Shown one piece after another: positions 45,669-56,297 of a stretch of DNA of 64,000 nucleotides; within the stretch, counting starts at the first letter, position 1; every line of letters starts with the position of its first letter. Source of the stretch: DASQPR01 sp963797605 (GTDB taxonomy: Bacteria; Actinomycetota; Actinomycetes; Mycobacteriales; Micromonosporaceae); NCBI GenBank assembly GCA_963797605.1, contig CAWCPX010000005.1, positions 186,001 to 250,000 on the forward strand. Direction: 5' to 3'. Below the pieces are notes generated by a model. The model had not been told where the DNA came from and did not search any database. It saw only the letters and a program-made list of their open reading frames with translations. The position numbers and the translations under genes are program-made.

Positions 45669-45742
45669 GTCCCCGTAGCCCAATCGGCAGAGGCACGGAG
45701 CTCAAACCTCCGCCAGTATGGGTTCGACTCCCACCGGGGGCA
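45669..45742 (+). tRNA. tRNA with CAA anticodon (Leu codon UUG) but short variable loop
   Basis: A 74-base cloverleaf: acceptor stem GTCCCCG with CGGGGGC (one G-T pair), D arm GCC/GGC with GG in the loop, anticodon stem CGGAG/CTCCG around loop CTCAAAC, five-base variable loop CCAGT, T arm with TTCGACT and discriminator A; no encoded CCA. The anticodon CAA reads the leucine codon UUG, yet bacterial tRNA-Leu normally has a long variable arm. One A-C mismatch closes the T stem. Confidence 0.8.
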
Positions 45743-45792
45743 CTCGATCTTGTTCTGCGCGCGCGCCCGGGTGCGGGTCGCGCGGCGCTGAC

Positions 45793-46144
45793 GTGGAGAG
45801 TTTCGCCAATTGTTCGACGGAAAATCTCCATGATCATTTCCCGACGCACCGCATCAGCAACCGCGCCCACCCCCGACGCGGCGCGGGCCTGATCACGGGC
45901 GTCGCGATGGTCGCCACCGGCATCGTCGCCGTGCTCCCGTCGCCGTTTGGTCGCCGTGGTCGCCCCGGTCGACGACGTCCACTCCAACAGTCTTGAACCA
46001 AGCCCCACCCGCTGTTCTGGCAACCGAGCCCGGCGCGAGCACGAGACCTGCACGCTGTGGGACAACACCTACGAGCTGAGTCCGACCAGCACCGGCGGCT
46101 ACCGCATCTTCGATTTGCTCCACTTCACCGACAGCCCCTGCTGA
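45793..46144 (+). CDS. Possible small exported protein, frameshifted
   Basis: Two overlapping frames join near 45950-45990 to give about 117 residues: GTG start MESFANCSTENLHDHF, a hydrophobic stretch GAGLITGVAMVATGIVAVLP that could be a signal peptide, and a polar C-terminus (HETCTLWDNTYELSPTSTGG). No family recognised and no clear ribosome-binding site. Could equally be non-coding. Confidence 0.3.
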
Positions 46145-46194
46145 TCTCCTCGGCGCGTCGGCCGCCGTCCGAAACCGGGTTCTACACTTCGCGC

Positions 46195-46944
46195 GTGCCC
46201 ACCGGATACCTCGCGCTCGTCGTGCTCGAACTCGTCCTGGCCGTGTGCACCGTGATCGGCCTGCGGTTCATCGTCGCTCCCTACGGTCGCCACGGTCGCG
46301 CCGGCTGGGGCCCGACGGTGCCCGCCCGGATCGGCTGGCTCGTGATGGAGAGCCCGTCTCCGCTGCTGTTCCTCGGCATCTTCTTCGCCAGCCCGCACCA
46401 CGTCGATCTCGTGCCGCTGCTTCTGCTGGCGATGTGGCAGGTCCACTATCTACAGCGGGCGTTCGTCTACCCGTTCCTGATGCGCGGCGGGACACGGATG
46501 CCGCTGGCCGTGGTCTCGATGGCGATCTCGTTCAACGTGCTGAACGCGTTCATCAACGCGCGCTGGGTCGGCACGCTCGGCGACTATCCGCACGCGTGGC
46601 TGCGCGATCCGCGGTTCGCCGGCGGCGTCGCGCTCTTCGGATGCGGGCTCGCGCTCAACCTCAGCTCCGATCGCACGCTGAGGCGCCTGCGAGCGCCGGG
46701 CGAGAGCGGATACAAAATTCCACGCGGCGGCGTGTACGCGTGGGTCTCGTGCCCGAACTACCTCGGCGAGATCGTGGAATGGTGCGGCTGGGCCCTGGCG
46801 ACGTGGTCGCTCGCGGGGCTCGCGTTCGCGGTCTACACGATCGCGAACCTGGCGCCACGGGCCCTGGCGAACCATCGGTGGTACGTCGACCGGTTCACCG
46901 ACTACCCGCCCGAGCGCAGGGCCCTCATCCCCTACGTCGTCTAG
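46195..46944 (+). CDS. 3-oxo-5-alpha-steroid 4-dehydrogenase family membrane protein
   Basis: 249 residues, about six to seven helices. YAWVSCPNYLGEIVEWCGWA is the conserved C-terminal signature of the steroid 5-alpha-reductase/isoprenylcysteine methyltransferase-like superfamily, preceded by GYKIPRGG, and followed by AIVERALANHRWY-like ALANHRWYVDRF. The enzyme family reduces enone double bonds with NADPH; the bacterial substrate is unknown. GTG 46195 chosen because the membrane domain starts there. Convergent with guaB1, with two bases between the stops. Confidence 0.85.
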   Translation: MPTGYLALVVLELVLAVCTVIGLRFIVAPYGRHGRAGWGPTVPARIGWLVMESPSPLLFLGIFFASPHHVDLVPLLLLAMWQVHYLQRAFVYPFLMRGGTRMPLAVVSMAISFNVLNAFINARWVGTLGDYPHAWLRDPRFAGGVALFGCGLALNLSSDRTLRRLRAPGESGYKIPRGGVYAWVSCPNYLGEIVEWCGWALATWSLAGLAFAVYTIANLAPRALANHRWYVDRFTDYPPERRALIPYVV

Positions 46945-46946
46945 GT

Positions 46947-48380
46947 TCACCAACTCGCGTGCAGCGGCATCCCCTCGGCGTAGCCGGACGCGCTCTGCAC
47001 CCCGACCGTGGCCCGCTCCCGGAACTCCGAAAGCGTGGCCGCCCCGGCGTACGTGCACGCCGACCGCAGTCCGGCCACGATCTCGTCGATGATGTCCTCG
47101 ACACCGGGGCTGTGCGGATCGACGTACATCCGCGAGGTGGAGATGCCCTCCTCGAACAGGGCCTTCCGGGCGCGCTCGAACGGCGACTCCCCCGCGGTGC
47201 GCCGGGTGACCGCGCGTTTGGACGCCATCCCGAAGTTCTCCTTGAAGAGGCGGCCGTCGCCGTCCCGATGGATCTCGCCGGGCGACTCGTACGTGCCGGC
47301 GAACCACGATCCGATCATGACGTTCGAGGCACCGGCTGCGATGGCGAGCGCCACGTCCCTCGGGTGCCGCACGCCGCCGTCGGCCCAGACGTGCGCGCCG
47401 AATTCCCGGGCGGTCGTCGCGCATTCGAGCACGGCGGAGAACTGCGGCCGGCCGACGCCCGTCATCATCCGGGTCGTACACATGGCGCCGGGACCCACTC
47501 CGACCTTCACGATGTCGGCTCCGGCGGAGACCAGATCGCGTACGCCCTCGGAGGTCACGACGTTGCCGGCCACCACCGGGACCGTCGGTGCCAGCGAGCG
47601 TACGGCGGTCAGGGCGGCCAGCATCCGCTCCTGGTGGCCGTGGGCCGTGTCGAGCACGAGCGTGTCGATGCCGGCCGCGAGCAGTCTCTCCGCCCGAGCG
47701 GCCACGTCGCCGGTGATGCCGGTCGCGGCCGCGATCCGGAGCCGGCCGGTGGCGTCGACCGTCGGTTCGTAGAGCGTCGCCCGGACCGCGCTGCGCGTGG
47801 TGATCAAGCCGACCAGCAGGCCGTTCTGATCCACGACGGGGGCCAGACGGCGGTGCGCGCCGGCCAGCATGGCGTAGGCCGCCTCCGGCTGCGTGCTTTC
47901 CGGGATCGTCAGCAACTCACGTGACATCACGGCACCGACCTGTGTGAACCGGTCGATCTCGGCGCAGTCGTGTTCGGTCACGATGCCGACCGGGCGCTTG
48001 TCTTCCACGACGACGACGGCGCGGTGGGCCCGCTTCGGCAGCAACGCCAGCGCCTCCCCGACGGTGTCGGTCGGGCTCAGCGTGATCGGCGTTTCGAAGA
48101 GCGTGTGCCGTTCCTTGACCCACGAGACCACCTCGGCGACGACGTCGACCGGGATGTCCTGCGGGATCACGGCCATGCCACCGCGGCGGGCGACGGTTTC
48201 GGCCATGCGGCGGCCGGCGACCGCGGTCATGTTCGCGACGACGATCGGGATGGTGGTGCCCGTGCCGTCCGACGAGGCGAGATCCACCTCGAGTCGCGAC
48301 GTCACCTCGGAGCGTGACGGCGCCATGAACACATCGTCATACGTGAGGTCGTACGGTGGTGGCGGGCTCAGGAATCGCAT
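46947..48380 (-). CDS. GuaB1-type IMPDH-family protein (probable GMP reductase)
   Basis: 477 residues. IMPDH/GMPR barrel with two CBS domains in the middle (about 90-210). YDLTYDDVFMAPSRSEV at the start, VVAGNVVTSEGVRDLVSAGA, catalytic loop GVGPGAMCTTRMMTGVGRPQ with the thioimidate-forming Cys, and ADGGVRHPRDVALAIAAGAS. The tail matches the GuaB1 branch, which in mycobacteria acts as GMP reductase (GMP to IMP), not IMP dehydrogenase. Full length and clean. The ATG is at 48380. Confidence 0.9.
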   Translation of the reverse strand: MRFLSPPPPYDLTYDDVFMAPSRSEVTSRLEVDLASSDGTGTTIPIVVANMTAVAGRRMAETVARRGGMAVIPQDIPVDVVAEVVSWVKERHTLFETPITLSPTDTVGEALALLPKRAHRAVVVVEDKRPVGIVTEHDCAEIDRFTQVGAVMSRELLTIPESTQPEAAYAMLAGAHRRLAPVVDQNGLLVGLITTRSAVRATLYEPTVDATGRLRIAAATGITGDVAARAERLLAAGIDTLVLDTAHGHQERMLAALTAVRSLAPTVPVVAGNVVTSEGVRDLVSAGADIVKVGVGPGAMCTTRMMTGVGRPQFSAVLECATTAREFGAHVWADGGVRHPRDVALAIAAGASNVMIGSWFAGTYESPGEIHRDGDGRLFKENFGMASKRAVTRRTAGESPFERARKALFEEGISTSRMYVDPHSPGVEDIIDEIVAGLRSACTYAGAATLSEFRERATVGVQSASGYAEGMPLHASW

Positions 48381-48565
48381 AAGGCACAGTATCGACGCCC
48401 GTGGCGAGCCGGCATGGCGAGACGACCAACCCCGCTCCCGCTTGTCGGCCACCGTCGCGCCCGAGGAGACCACCGCGACCGGTCGCCGGAGCGGATCGCC
48501 GATGTGCCCCGGCCGGTCGGCCACGACGGTGTCCGGTATCGGCCGCGCCGCGTCGGTCGTCCGGG

Positions 48566-51196
48566 TCAACGAGACGGGCGGCCCAGGATCAGCGACGCGA
48601 CCAGAGCGGTCCAACCGGCCTGGTGCGACGCCCCGAGCGCGGCGCCGGTGTCGCCGTGGAAATACTCCGGGAAGATGATGCGGTCCCGCCAGTCCGGATG
48701 CGTCGCGAGCAACTCGTCGTCGCCGAAGATCGGCCGGCGGCCGTCGTCGCCCGGCAGGAAGGCCGAAATCAGCCGGACCGACAGCGCGTCCGCCACCTCG
48801 GCAGAGGGTCAGCATCGATCCGGAGCCGGTCGGGAACTCGACCTTCACCTCCGACCCGAGGTAGGCGTCGAATTCCCTCAGCGCGCCGATGATCAGGAAG
48901 TTCGACGGCATCCATACCGGTCCGCGCCAGTTGGAGTTGCCGCCGAACGTAGCCGTACGCGACTCGGCCGGCTCGTAATCGACGCTGAACTGTTGGCCGC
49001 CCAAGTCGACGACGAACGGGTTCGCCAGGTGCACCCGCGACAGCGACCGGATCCCGTGCGGGCTCAGGAACTCGTCGGTGTCGAGCATCCGGCCGAGGAT
49101 CAGGTTGAGCTGCTTCGGCGTGACGACCGACAGCAGCCGCCGGACCGCGCCGGAACTGTCGGTCCGATGTTCGCCGACGACGGTCGCGTACTCGCGGCTT
49201 GTGTTCGAGGAACCACGAGATCCGGGCTTCGAGGTCGGGCAGCCCGGCCAGTGCCGCCGCGGTCACGCTCGCGGTCGCGCACATCGGCACGAGGCCGACG
49301 AACGAGAACACGCCGCATCGCGATCGGCGCCGTGTTGGCCAGCCGCAACTCATCGCAGTAGAACGAGTCCAGGTCACTCCACAGATGCTTCGCGGCCGCT
49401 CCGATGTAGGCGAAGTGCTCGAAGAACTTCGTGGCGATGTCCTCGTAGGCGTGGTCGTGCCGGGCCAGCAGCACCGCCATCTGCAGCATGTTCAACGCGT
49501 ACATGGCCATCCAGCCGGTGCCGTCGCTCTGTTCCAGCTCACCGCCGTCGGGCAGCGCGGCCGATCGGTCGAACGGGCCGACGTTGTCCAGACCGAGGAA
49601 GCCGCCCTCGAACACGTTGTTGCCGTCGCGGTCCTTCTGGTTGACCCACCACGTGAAGTTCAGCAGCAGCTTGTGCATCACGCGCGCGAGGAAGTCGAGG
49701 TCGGTGCCACCGTCGATCTCGAAAACGCGCAGCGCCGCCCACGCGTGGACTGGCGGGTTCACATCGCCGAACGCCCACTCGTAGGCCGGGATCTGGCCGT
49801 CCGGATGGAGGTACCAGTCGCGCAGCAGTAACAGCAGTTGATCTTTGGCGAACGCCGGATCGACGCGCGCGATCGCGGTGCAGTGGAACGCGAGGTCCCA
49901 GGCGGCGAACCACGGGTACTCCCACGGGTCCGGCATCGAGATGACGTCCGCGGCGTGCATGTGCCACCAGTTCGAGTCGCGCCCGTGCAGCCGGTCCGGC
50001 GACGACGGTGTCGTGATGTCGCCGGTCAACCAGCGGTCCACGTCGAAGTGGTAGTACTGCTTGCCCCACATCAGCCCGGCGATCGCAGCGCGGGCCACGT
50101 GCGCTTCGTCGGCGCTCGTGCCGGCCGGCATCAAATCGGCGAAGTAGGCGTCCGCCTCGGTGGACCGGGCCGTGACAACGTCGGTGAAGTCAACACCCAG
50201 ATCCAGATTCGCCGTATCGGTACGCGCCAGCCGCACGCGGATTTCCGACGAACCGCCGGCGGGCACCTCGACGACGTAGTGAAGGGCCGCCTTGGTGCCG
50301 GTGCCGGCCGGGTTCACCGTGTCGGCGCCGTGCACGACGTGGTCGTTGATGCCGTCCTTCGGGTAGGCGGATCGGCCGCGGGCGCCCCACAGCAGCTGCG
50401 CGTTGGACTCGTTGTCGCAGGCCAGCGCGGTCGGTGTCGCGGCCGCCGTGTCGCCCTGGAGCACCAGTTGCCCGGTCAGGTGATGATTCGCGACGAGCGT
50501 CGTGCCGCTGGCGGAAATCGTCGGCACCAGGTCGTGATCGGGCAGGCCCCAGCTCCAGTTGTTGCGGAACCACAGCGTCGGCAGCACGTGGATCGTGGCC
50601 GCCTCCGGCCCGCGGTTCGCCACCGTGATCACCATGCAGACGTCGGTCGGCGAGGCCTTCGCGTAGTCGACGCTGACCGACCAGTAGCGGTCGTCGGCGA
50701 AGATCCCGGTGTCGACGAGTTCGTATTCGGGCTGGCTGCGGTCACGGGCCGCGTTCTCGTCGATCAACCGCTGATACGGGTACGCCGCCTGCGGGTAGTG
50801 GTAGCGCCACCGCATCCACGAGTGGGTCGGCGTGGAGTCCTCGTACCACCAATATTCCTTGACGTCTTCGCCGTGGTTGCCCTGCTCGCCGGTCAGGCCG
50901 AACATGCGCTCCTTGAGGATCGGATCGGTGCCGTTCCACAGCGCGAGCGCGAAGCAGAAATTCTGCCGGAGGTCGCAGAGGCCGCCCATGCCGTCTTCGT
51001 TCCACCGGTAGGTGCGAGAACGGGCATGGTCGTGCGGGAAGTAGCTCCACGCGGTGCCGTTGTCGCTGTAGTCCTCGCGGACCGAACCCCAGGCGCGTTC
51101 GGCCAGGTACGGGCCCCACTCACGCCATTGCGCCGTGCCCGCGTCGGCTTCGGCCAGTCGCTGCCGCTCTGCACCCTCGTTCGCACCATTGCCCAT
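48566..51196 (-). CDS. GH63-like glucosidase (MGH1-type), frameshifted
   Basis: About 877 residues. Begins MGNGANEGAERQRLAEADAG, then WGSVREDYSDNGTAWSYFPH, WNEDGMGGLCDLRQNFCFAL, and the catalytic (alpha/alpha)6 barrel with PWFAAWDLAFHCTAIARVDP, DGTGWMAMYALNMLQMAVLL and NSNWRGPVWMPSNFLIIGAL. No signal peptide, so intracellular. Such enzymes hydrolyse alpha-glucosides such as glucosylglycerate or mannosylglycerate. Frame changes near 49310, 49195 and 48803. The ATG at 51196 lies without a strong ribosome-binding site. Confidence 0.85.
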
Positions 51197-51249
51197 CCGC
51201 CCATCATGGTGGACCCGGGCGACCCGAATCGACAGGACACGGCCCGTGC

Positions 51250-52353
51250 CTACCCCTCGCCGCCGGCGCCGGCCTTCTGGCTGAGCTCGATCGCGATGTC
51301 GCCCAACGACTTCGGCTCGCCGTCGACCGCCCCGGCATCGGCGGTTTTCGCGCGCGCGGTCTCGTTGTGGCTCCACCCGCGACGGGACAGACCGATCACG
51401 GCTGGCACGAGCAGCGGCGCGGCGATCGCCGAGAACACGACGGACAGCGCGCTGTGGTCGACCCACCAGAGGCCGATCAGCGCCGCGATCACGGCGAGCA
51501 CCGTCAGCACGGCACCGGCCCGGTAGATCAGGCGCGGACGAGCGGTCTCGGGACGGCGGCCGGTCGACGCGGCGCTCTCGGCATCGGCGAGCGCCCGCGG
51601 GTCGGCGGCCACGGCGGCGGCCGTCATCCACAGCGTCTGACGCGTCGTCATGAGCGTCAGCGAGTCGGCGAACAGCAGGTCCTGCTTCGCGTCGATCAAC
51701 AGCCCGTAGATGCCGCTGCTGACGCCGACGAGGCGGGCCCGGGTGTACGGGTCCCCGGCCGGATGGCTGAGCGTGTAGTACGAGGTGACGCTGCGCTCCA
51801 GGCGACCGAACCGCCGCATCAGCCGATCGACGTGGTCGCCTCGGCGGTCTTCGGTCACCGCGCCCAGCAGCGAAGCGGTGGCGAGGACGTCACGGATGAT
51901 GATCAGCCGTGGGCTCGCCGCGAGCAGCAGCCGGCCGATGAGAATCGCCAGGATCACCGATCCGACGAGACCGACACCGTTGCTGACGACCCGCCACGTG
52001 TGCACCTGTTCGTGCCGGTGGATCGCGAGTTCGTTCGACGCCAAGTGCAGGATCTCACCGACGATGACCACGAACAGCGGCGCCCGGAACGCCCATCGCG
52101 TCCACTCGCGAAAACGTTCGAACTGCGCCGTCATGCGTACGGCTCGCTGGGCGGCGGCGATCGGCAGATCCGGCTCACCGAGGAGGTGCTGCAGGAGCCG
52201 CTTCGCGCGGTTGGTCGTACGCGCCGTCGGCACCGGATGCCGCCGCACGATATGCAGTAAGTAGGAGACGCCGGCCACGAGCATCCACAGGCCGCCGACC
52301 CAGATCAGCACCGTGCCGGCCAGGGACAGCAGGTAAATCTGATGATGCGTCAT
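51250..52353 (-). CDS. Multi-pass membrane protein of unknown function
   Basis: 367 residues. Helices near residues 5-35 (LLSLAGTVLIWVGGLWMLVA), 95-115, 130-165 and two near 285-335 (AVLTVLAVIAALIGLWWVDH). Cytoplasmic stretches carry Arg/Glu-rich helices. The ATG at 52353 has GGGAGG; the frame extends upstream to 52818 but overlaps the divergent CDF gene and is not coding-like. No domain recognised. It precedes the GH63 gene on the same strand with 53 bases between, so they may be co-transcribed. Confidence 0.65.
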   Translation of the reverse strand: MTHHQIYLLSLAGTVLIWVGGLWMLVAGVSYLLHIVRRHPVPTARTTNRAKRLLQHLLGEPDLPIAAAQRAVRMTAQFERFREWTRWAFRAPLFVVIVGEILHLASNELAIHRHEQVHTWRVVSNGVGLVGSVILAILIGRLLLAASPRLIIIRDVLATASLLGAVTEDRRGDHVDRLMRRFGRLERSVTSYYTLSHPAGDPYTRARLVGVSSGIYGLLIDAKQDLLFADSLTLMTTRQTLWMTAAAVAADPRALADAESAASTGRRPETARPRLIYRAGAVLTVLAVIAALIGLWWVDHSALSVVFSAIAAPLLVPAVIGLSRRGWSHNETARAKTADAGAVDGEPKSLGDIAIELSQKAGAGGEG

Positions 52354-52591
52354 GGCGCCTCCCATGTGCGGCCCGGGATCGGGTTCGGGCGTTCGCGTCT
52401 CTCGTTGCCGGGCTTGGTTCGGGCGCGGGTGTCCCGTCCAACCATCGCGGCGACATGATAGCGATTCGGATTCCCTGGCGGTGACCCGTATTCGCGGCCG
52501 CATTCCGGACATCGTGGGCCACGGATTTCCAGTCTGCGGGCGTGGTGCGCGTTGACCGATATCATCGCTGGGTGACGATCGGCTGGGGCAC

Positions 52592-53497
52592 GTGAGCGGG
52601 CACGACCACGATCTGCCCGCGGGTGGGCACGGGCGTCCGCTCGCGATCGTCCTCGCCATCTCCTCGACGATCCTCATCGTCGAGGTCATCGGCGCTTTCA
52701 TCTCCGGGTCGCTAGCCCTGCTGGCCGACGCCGGGCACATGCTCACCGACGTGGCCGGCCTGAGCCTCGCCCTGGTCGCCGCGATGCTGGCCGGCCGGCC
52801 CGCCACCGACAGCCGCACCTGGGGCTATCGGCGGGCCGAGGTGCTCGCCGCCGCCGCCCAGGCCGCCGTGCTGCTAGCCGTCGGCGGTTTCGTGCTCGTC
52901 GAGGGCGTACGCCGGCTGGTCACCCCACCGTCGGTCGAATCCGGCGTGATGATCATCTTCGGCATCGTCGGACTCGTCGGCAACTCGGCGTCGATCGTGC
53001 TGCTCAGCCGCATTCACGGCGGCAACCTCAACACCCGGGCTGCCATGTTGGAGGTGATCAACGACGCCCTCGGCGCGGTTGCGGTCATCGTGGCGGCCGT
53101 GATCATCGGGCTCACCGGATGGACGCGGGCCGACGCCCTCGCCTCGCTGCTGATCGGCGCGCTGATCGTGCCCCGCACCTGGAAGCTGCTGCGCGAGACG
53201 GTCGACGTGCTCATGGAGACAACCCCGAAATCGGTCGACCTGAGCGCCGTCCGCGAGCACATCCTGGCGGTCGATCACGTACACGACCTGCACGACATCC
53301 ACGCCTCGTCGGTCGCCAGCGATCTGCCGGTGCTGACCGCGCACGTGGTTGTCGACGACTCCTGCTTCCGCGACGGACACCTGCCGAAGCTGCTCGATCA
53401 GCTGCAACAGTGCCTGGCCGGGCACTTCGACGTCGAACACAGCACCTTCCAATTCGAGCCGGTCGGGCACGCCGACCACGAACACGCGCACCACTGA
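52592..53497 (+). CDS. Cation diffusion facilitator (CDF) metal exporter
   Basis: 301 residues, six helices and a cytoplasmic metal-binding domain. An N-terminal His-rich start (GHDHDLPAGGHG) and tail HADHEHAHH. Helix 2 SLALLADAGHMLTDVAGLSL holds the transport-site His and Asp. In helix 5 the usual HxxxD is LEVINDAL, i.e. Glu in place of His. It exports Zn2+ or related metals by proton antiport. GTG start at 52592 after GGGG; the ATG of the next gene overlaps its TGA. Confidence 0.9.
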   Translation: MSGHDHDLPAGGHGRPLAIVLAISSTILIVEVIGAFISGSLALLADAGHMLTDVAGLSLALVAAMLAGRPATDSRTWGYRRAEVLAAAAQAAVLLAVGGFVLVEGVRRLVTPPSVESGVMIIFGIVGLVGNSASIVLLSRIHGGNLNTRAAMLEVINDALGAVAVIVAAVIIGLTGWTRADALASLLIGALIVPRTWKLLRETVDVLMETTPKSVDLSAVREHILAVDHVHDLHDIHASSVASDLPVLTAHVVVDDSCFRDGHLPKLLDQLQQCLAGHFDVEHSTFQFEPVGHADHEHAHH

Positions 53498-54411
53498 TGC
53501 GCCGGATCATCCTCGCCGTAGTCGCCGGACTGCTCGTTCTCGGCGGCGGCGCGGCTGCCGCATGGCACTACGCGCGGCCGCGCCTGCCCGCCGTCACGGC
53601 CGTCGACCAGCTCACCGACCGCTCGATCGTCTCGGTGGTCGGCGCGGCCGGTGACGATGCCGCGGTCACCGTGACCCAACTCGTGGCCACGACCGCTTGC
53701 CAGCACACGATGTTCGCCCACGGTCACGTCTACACGCGTACGGCCAACCTCTACACCGCCGCCGGCAACGAGAACGCGCTCATCGCCCGGATCGCGGCCG
53801 GTCTGCCACCCGGCTACCACCCGTCTCGCGCCAATCCGCTCGGCTCGCCCGTCGCACCGCTGACCGCCCGGCCCGGAACCGGCGTACGCCTGACCGTCCA
53901 AGTCATCTCTGACGGCTGGATCTCCGCCACGGCTCAGACCGACTGCCGCGCCGGTACGCCGCCATCGCCCCCGATCGCGGCCACGTCGCCGGTGCCCTCC
54001 GCCGTGGCGACGGTGTTCACGGGCCTGGGCGCACAGGCGGCGTCATGGCACATCGAGTCCGTGCCCTGCGCGTCCGTGGGTTCTCGCGGCCCCGGTGGCA
54101 GCGGTTCCTCGGGCGGCGGTTCCTCGGGTGCCGGTTCCTCTGGCGCCGGTGGCTCCGCCGGCAGCACGGTGGGCGGCGCCGCGGGCGGGGGCGACGCGGG
54201 CGACGCGATCACGACGATCGACGCGGTCAGCACCACCACCGACAGTTCCGATTTGGCGAAACGGCTGGCCGCGATGCCACCGCCCGGCGCCACCCGGTTC
54301 CCGACGCCGGACAACCGGATCGCGTGGCGCGACGGCACCTCGAGCACCGTGATTTCCGCGTCCGACGATGGCACCCACGTGACGGCTCAGATCACCACGG
54401 ACACGTGCTGA
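53497..54411 (+). CDS. Exported protein with Gly/Ser-rich linker, unknown function
   Basis: 304 residues. N-terminal signal anchor MRRIILAVVAGLLVLGGGAA, then an extracytoplasmic domain (about 35-195) with one Cys pair (TTACQH and TDCRAG), a Gly/Ser-rich linker (about 200-235), and a short C-terminal domain ending in Cys. It overlaps the CDF stop by one base (TGATG), so the two are translationally coupled. A linked metal role is possible but no metal motif is seen. Confidence 0.7.
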   Translation: MRRIILAVVAGLLVLGGGAAAAWHYARPRLPAVTAVDQLTDRSIVSVVGAAGDDAAVTVTQLVATTACQHTMFAHGHVYTRTANLYTAAGNENALIARIAAGLPPGYHPSRANPLGSPVAPLTARPGTGVRLTVQVISDGWISATAQTDCRAGTPPSPPIAATSPVPSAVATVFTGLGAQAASWHIESVPCASVGSRGPGGSGSSGGGSSGAGSSGAGGSAGSTVGGAAGGGDAGDAITTIDAVSTTTDSSDLAKRLAAMPPPGATRFPTPDNRIAWRDGTSSTVISASDDGTHVTAQITTDTC

Positions 54412-54561
54412 TCTGAACCGTCGTGATCTGAACCGTCGGCACCGGGACCATCGGGGCGCCGGGTGAGTTTGGGCGGTCCCGGCCACACAAAGTCGACCCA
54501 GCCGCCGCCCGCACCCGATCACACGACGGAAATTTCGGCCGGACGCGGCGATCGCTGAGCA

Positions 54562-54609
54562 GACCTTGGCGAGAAACTGCACCCCTGACCGCAGTTTCTC
54601 GCCAAGGTC
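54562..54609. terminator. 19-base bidirectional hairpin terminator
   Basis: Perfect 19-base inverted repeat (arms 54562-54580 and 54591-54609, 10-base loop) between the convergent exported-protein and phosphatase genes. Just ahead of it GATCTGAACCGTC occurs twice in tandem (54411-54438). Confidence 0.85.
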
Positions 54610-54624
54610 AACCCGAACCCCGAC

Positions 54625-56257
54625 CTACGCGTCTCCTCGCGGGCGGCGCAGGATGAACTGCTCGAACGGCTGCATCTGGCCCTCCGGCCCGACGACGTCG
54701 TAGTACGTCACCGTCATCGTCGTGCCCGGTCCGACGCGTGCCCGGATCCACCGTGAACGCCGCGAAACCGTACGCGTTGGCCGCGTCGCGTACCGCTGAC
54801 CACGGCGCGTCCTCCCGCGTGTAGACCGGCGGGTGCTTGCCCGTCGTCGGGTCCGCCGCGCCGACCGAGGTGATCACCCGGCACTGCGGCGGGTTGAAGA
54901 ACAGCCCGTTCGACGGCGCCGACGTGCCACCGCCGCCCAGCACCATGTGTACGGTGCCCTTGCTCGTGTCGATCACATCGGTCCGCGTGGAGACCGGGAT
55001 CGGTGTCAGCGTCGCGTTCGGCTGCTGGCCACGAATCGGGTGCGACCGCTCGTAGTGGTGCTCGTGGCCGCAGACGACCAGGTCGACGCCGTACTTGTCG
55101 AACAGCGGCAGCCACTCCTGCCGGATGCCGAGGTCGGCGCCGTTGAACTGGTCGGCGGTGCTGATCGCGACCTGGTGCATGCAGACCACGATCCAGTCGA
55201 TGTCACGGTCGGCGCGGGCGCGCTTCAGCTCCGACTCCAGCCATGCCTTCTGCGCGCCGCCGGAGTAGCCGTGGACGTAGCTGTCGCCGCCGTCCTGCAG
55301 GCAGACGTCGTCGTTGGCGAGCACCACGACGCGTACGCCGCCGACGGTGAACGAGTACCACAGCCCGCGGGTCACGTCGGTCTGACCGGGCTGCGCCGGC
55401 GTCGCGAAGTAGGTCTGGAACGCCTGGTAGCCGATCGGCGCCGTTGCCCCGCTCGTTCTCGTGGTTGCCGGGGGCCGGCATCCACGGCCGGTAACGCGCG
55501 CTGCGGCTGTTGTTCTCCCAGAAGTCCGACCAGGTGCGGACCCGGTCGGTGGCCAGGTTGGCGTAGCAGAGGTCGCCGTTGAACAGGTGGAACAGCGGCT
55601 GTACGCGTTCCACGCCGGCGGGCAGGTCGCCGGCGGCGGGCGAGCCGAGGTTGTCGTTGACGAACGGCGGGTTCGCGATCGTCACACCGGCCGGCGGCAC
55701 GTATTGCTTGCCGGTCGTCGGCGTGCCCTGGTCGCCGAAGCTGGTGAAGGTGAACGCCGCCCGGCCGCTGCGGCGCGGTGCGGAACGAGCCGAACTCCGG
55801 CTGCGCGCCGTCGTGCAGCGCCACGTAGACGTACTCGTGGTCGGCTGGCAGGCCGGTCAGCCGCGCGTGCTGGGCGTAGACGACCTGGCCGGACTTGCCG
55901 TCGGTGTAGCTCACGGTCTCGGCGTGGAAGCTGCGACCGTAGCGGCCGTCGGGGCCGCCGAGCAGCACCCGGCGCACCGGAAACCGGCTGCAGCGTGTGC
56001 CACGAGACCACGACCTCATGGGCCGCGTCGGCGCCGAACTGGAGGTGCAGGCCGTTGACGCGAGGCGTCTCGACGGGGTTTCCCGCGTGTCCGCCGAGGC
56101 CGGTCGTGGCGGGAGCGGCCGATGGAAGTGATGGCGCCGCCGACGCCGTACCCGCCAACAAGGGCGCGGCCGCGAGGCCCGCGGCGCTGACGGCGGCGGC
56201 GGACAGCACATGGCGACGCGAGAAGTGTTGGTGGAAAATCCGCTCATCTCTGGTCAT
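54625..56257 (-). CDS. Tat-exported purple acid phosphatase-like metallophosphoesterase, frameshifted
   Basis: About 544 residues in four frames. Tat signal SRRHVLSAAAVSAAGLAAAP, an N-terminal purple-acid-phosphatase fibronectin-like domain (EVVVSWHTLQPVS, TGLPADHEYVYVALHDGAQP), then metallophosphoesterase motifs: LFHLFNGDLCYANLA, PWMPAPGNHENE, VVCMHQVAIS, VDLVVCGHEHHYERSHPIRG. Ends FEQFILRRPRGDA at 54625. Frame errors near 55985, 55775, 55440 and 54735. It hydrolyses phosphomonoesters outside the cell. Divergent from the phospholipase C gene; Pho-box-like repeats lie upstream. Confidence 0.88.
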
Positions 56258-56297
56258 AGCCGCGAGCCTGGCACCGGGGCCGGACCGGGCCACCACA

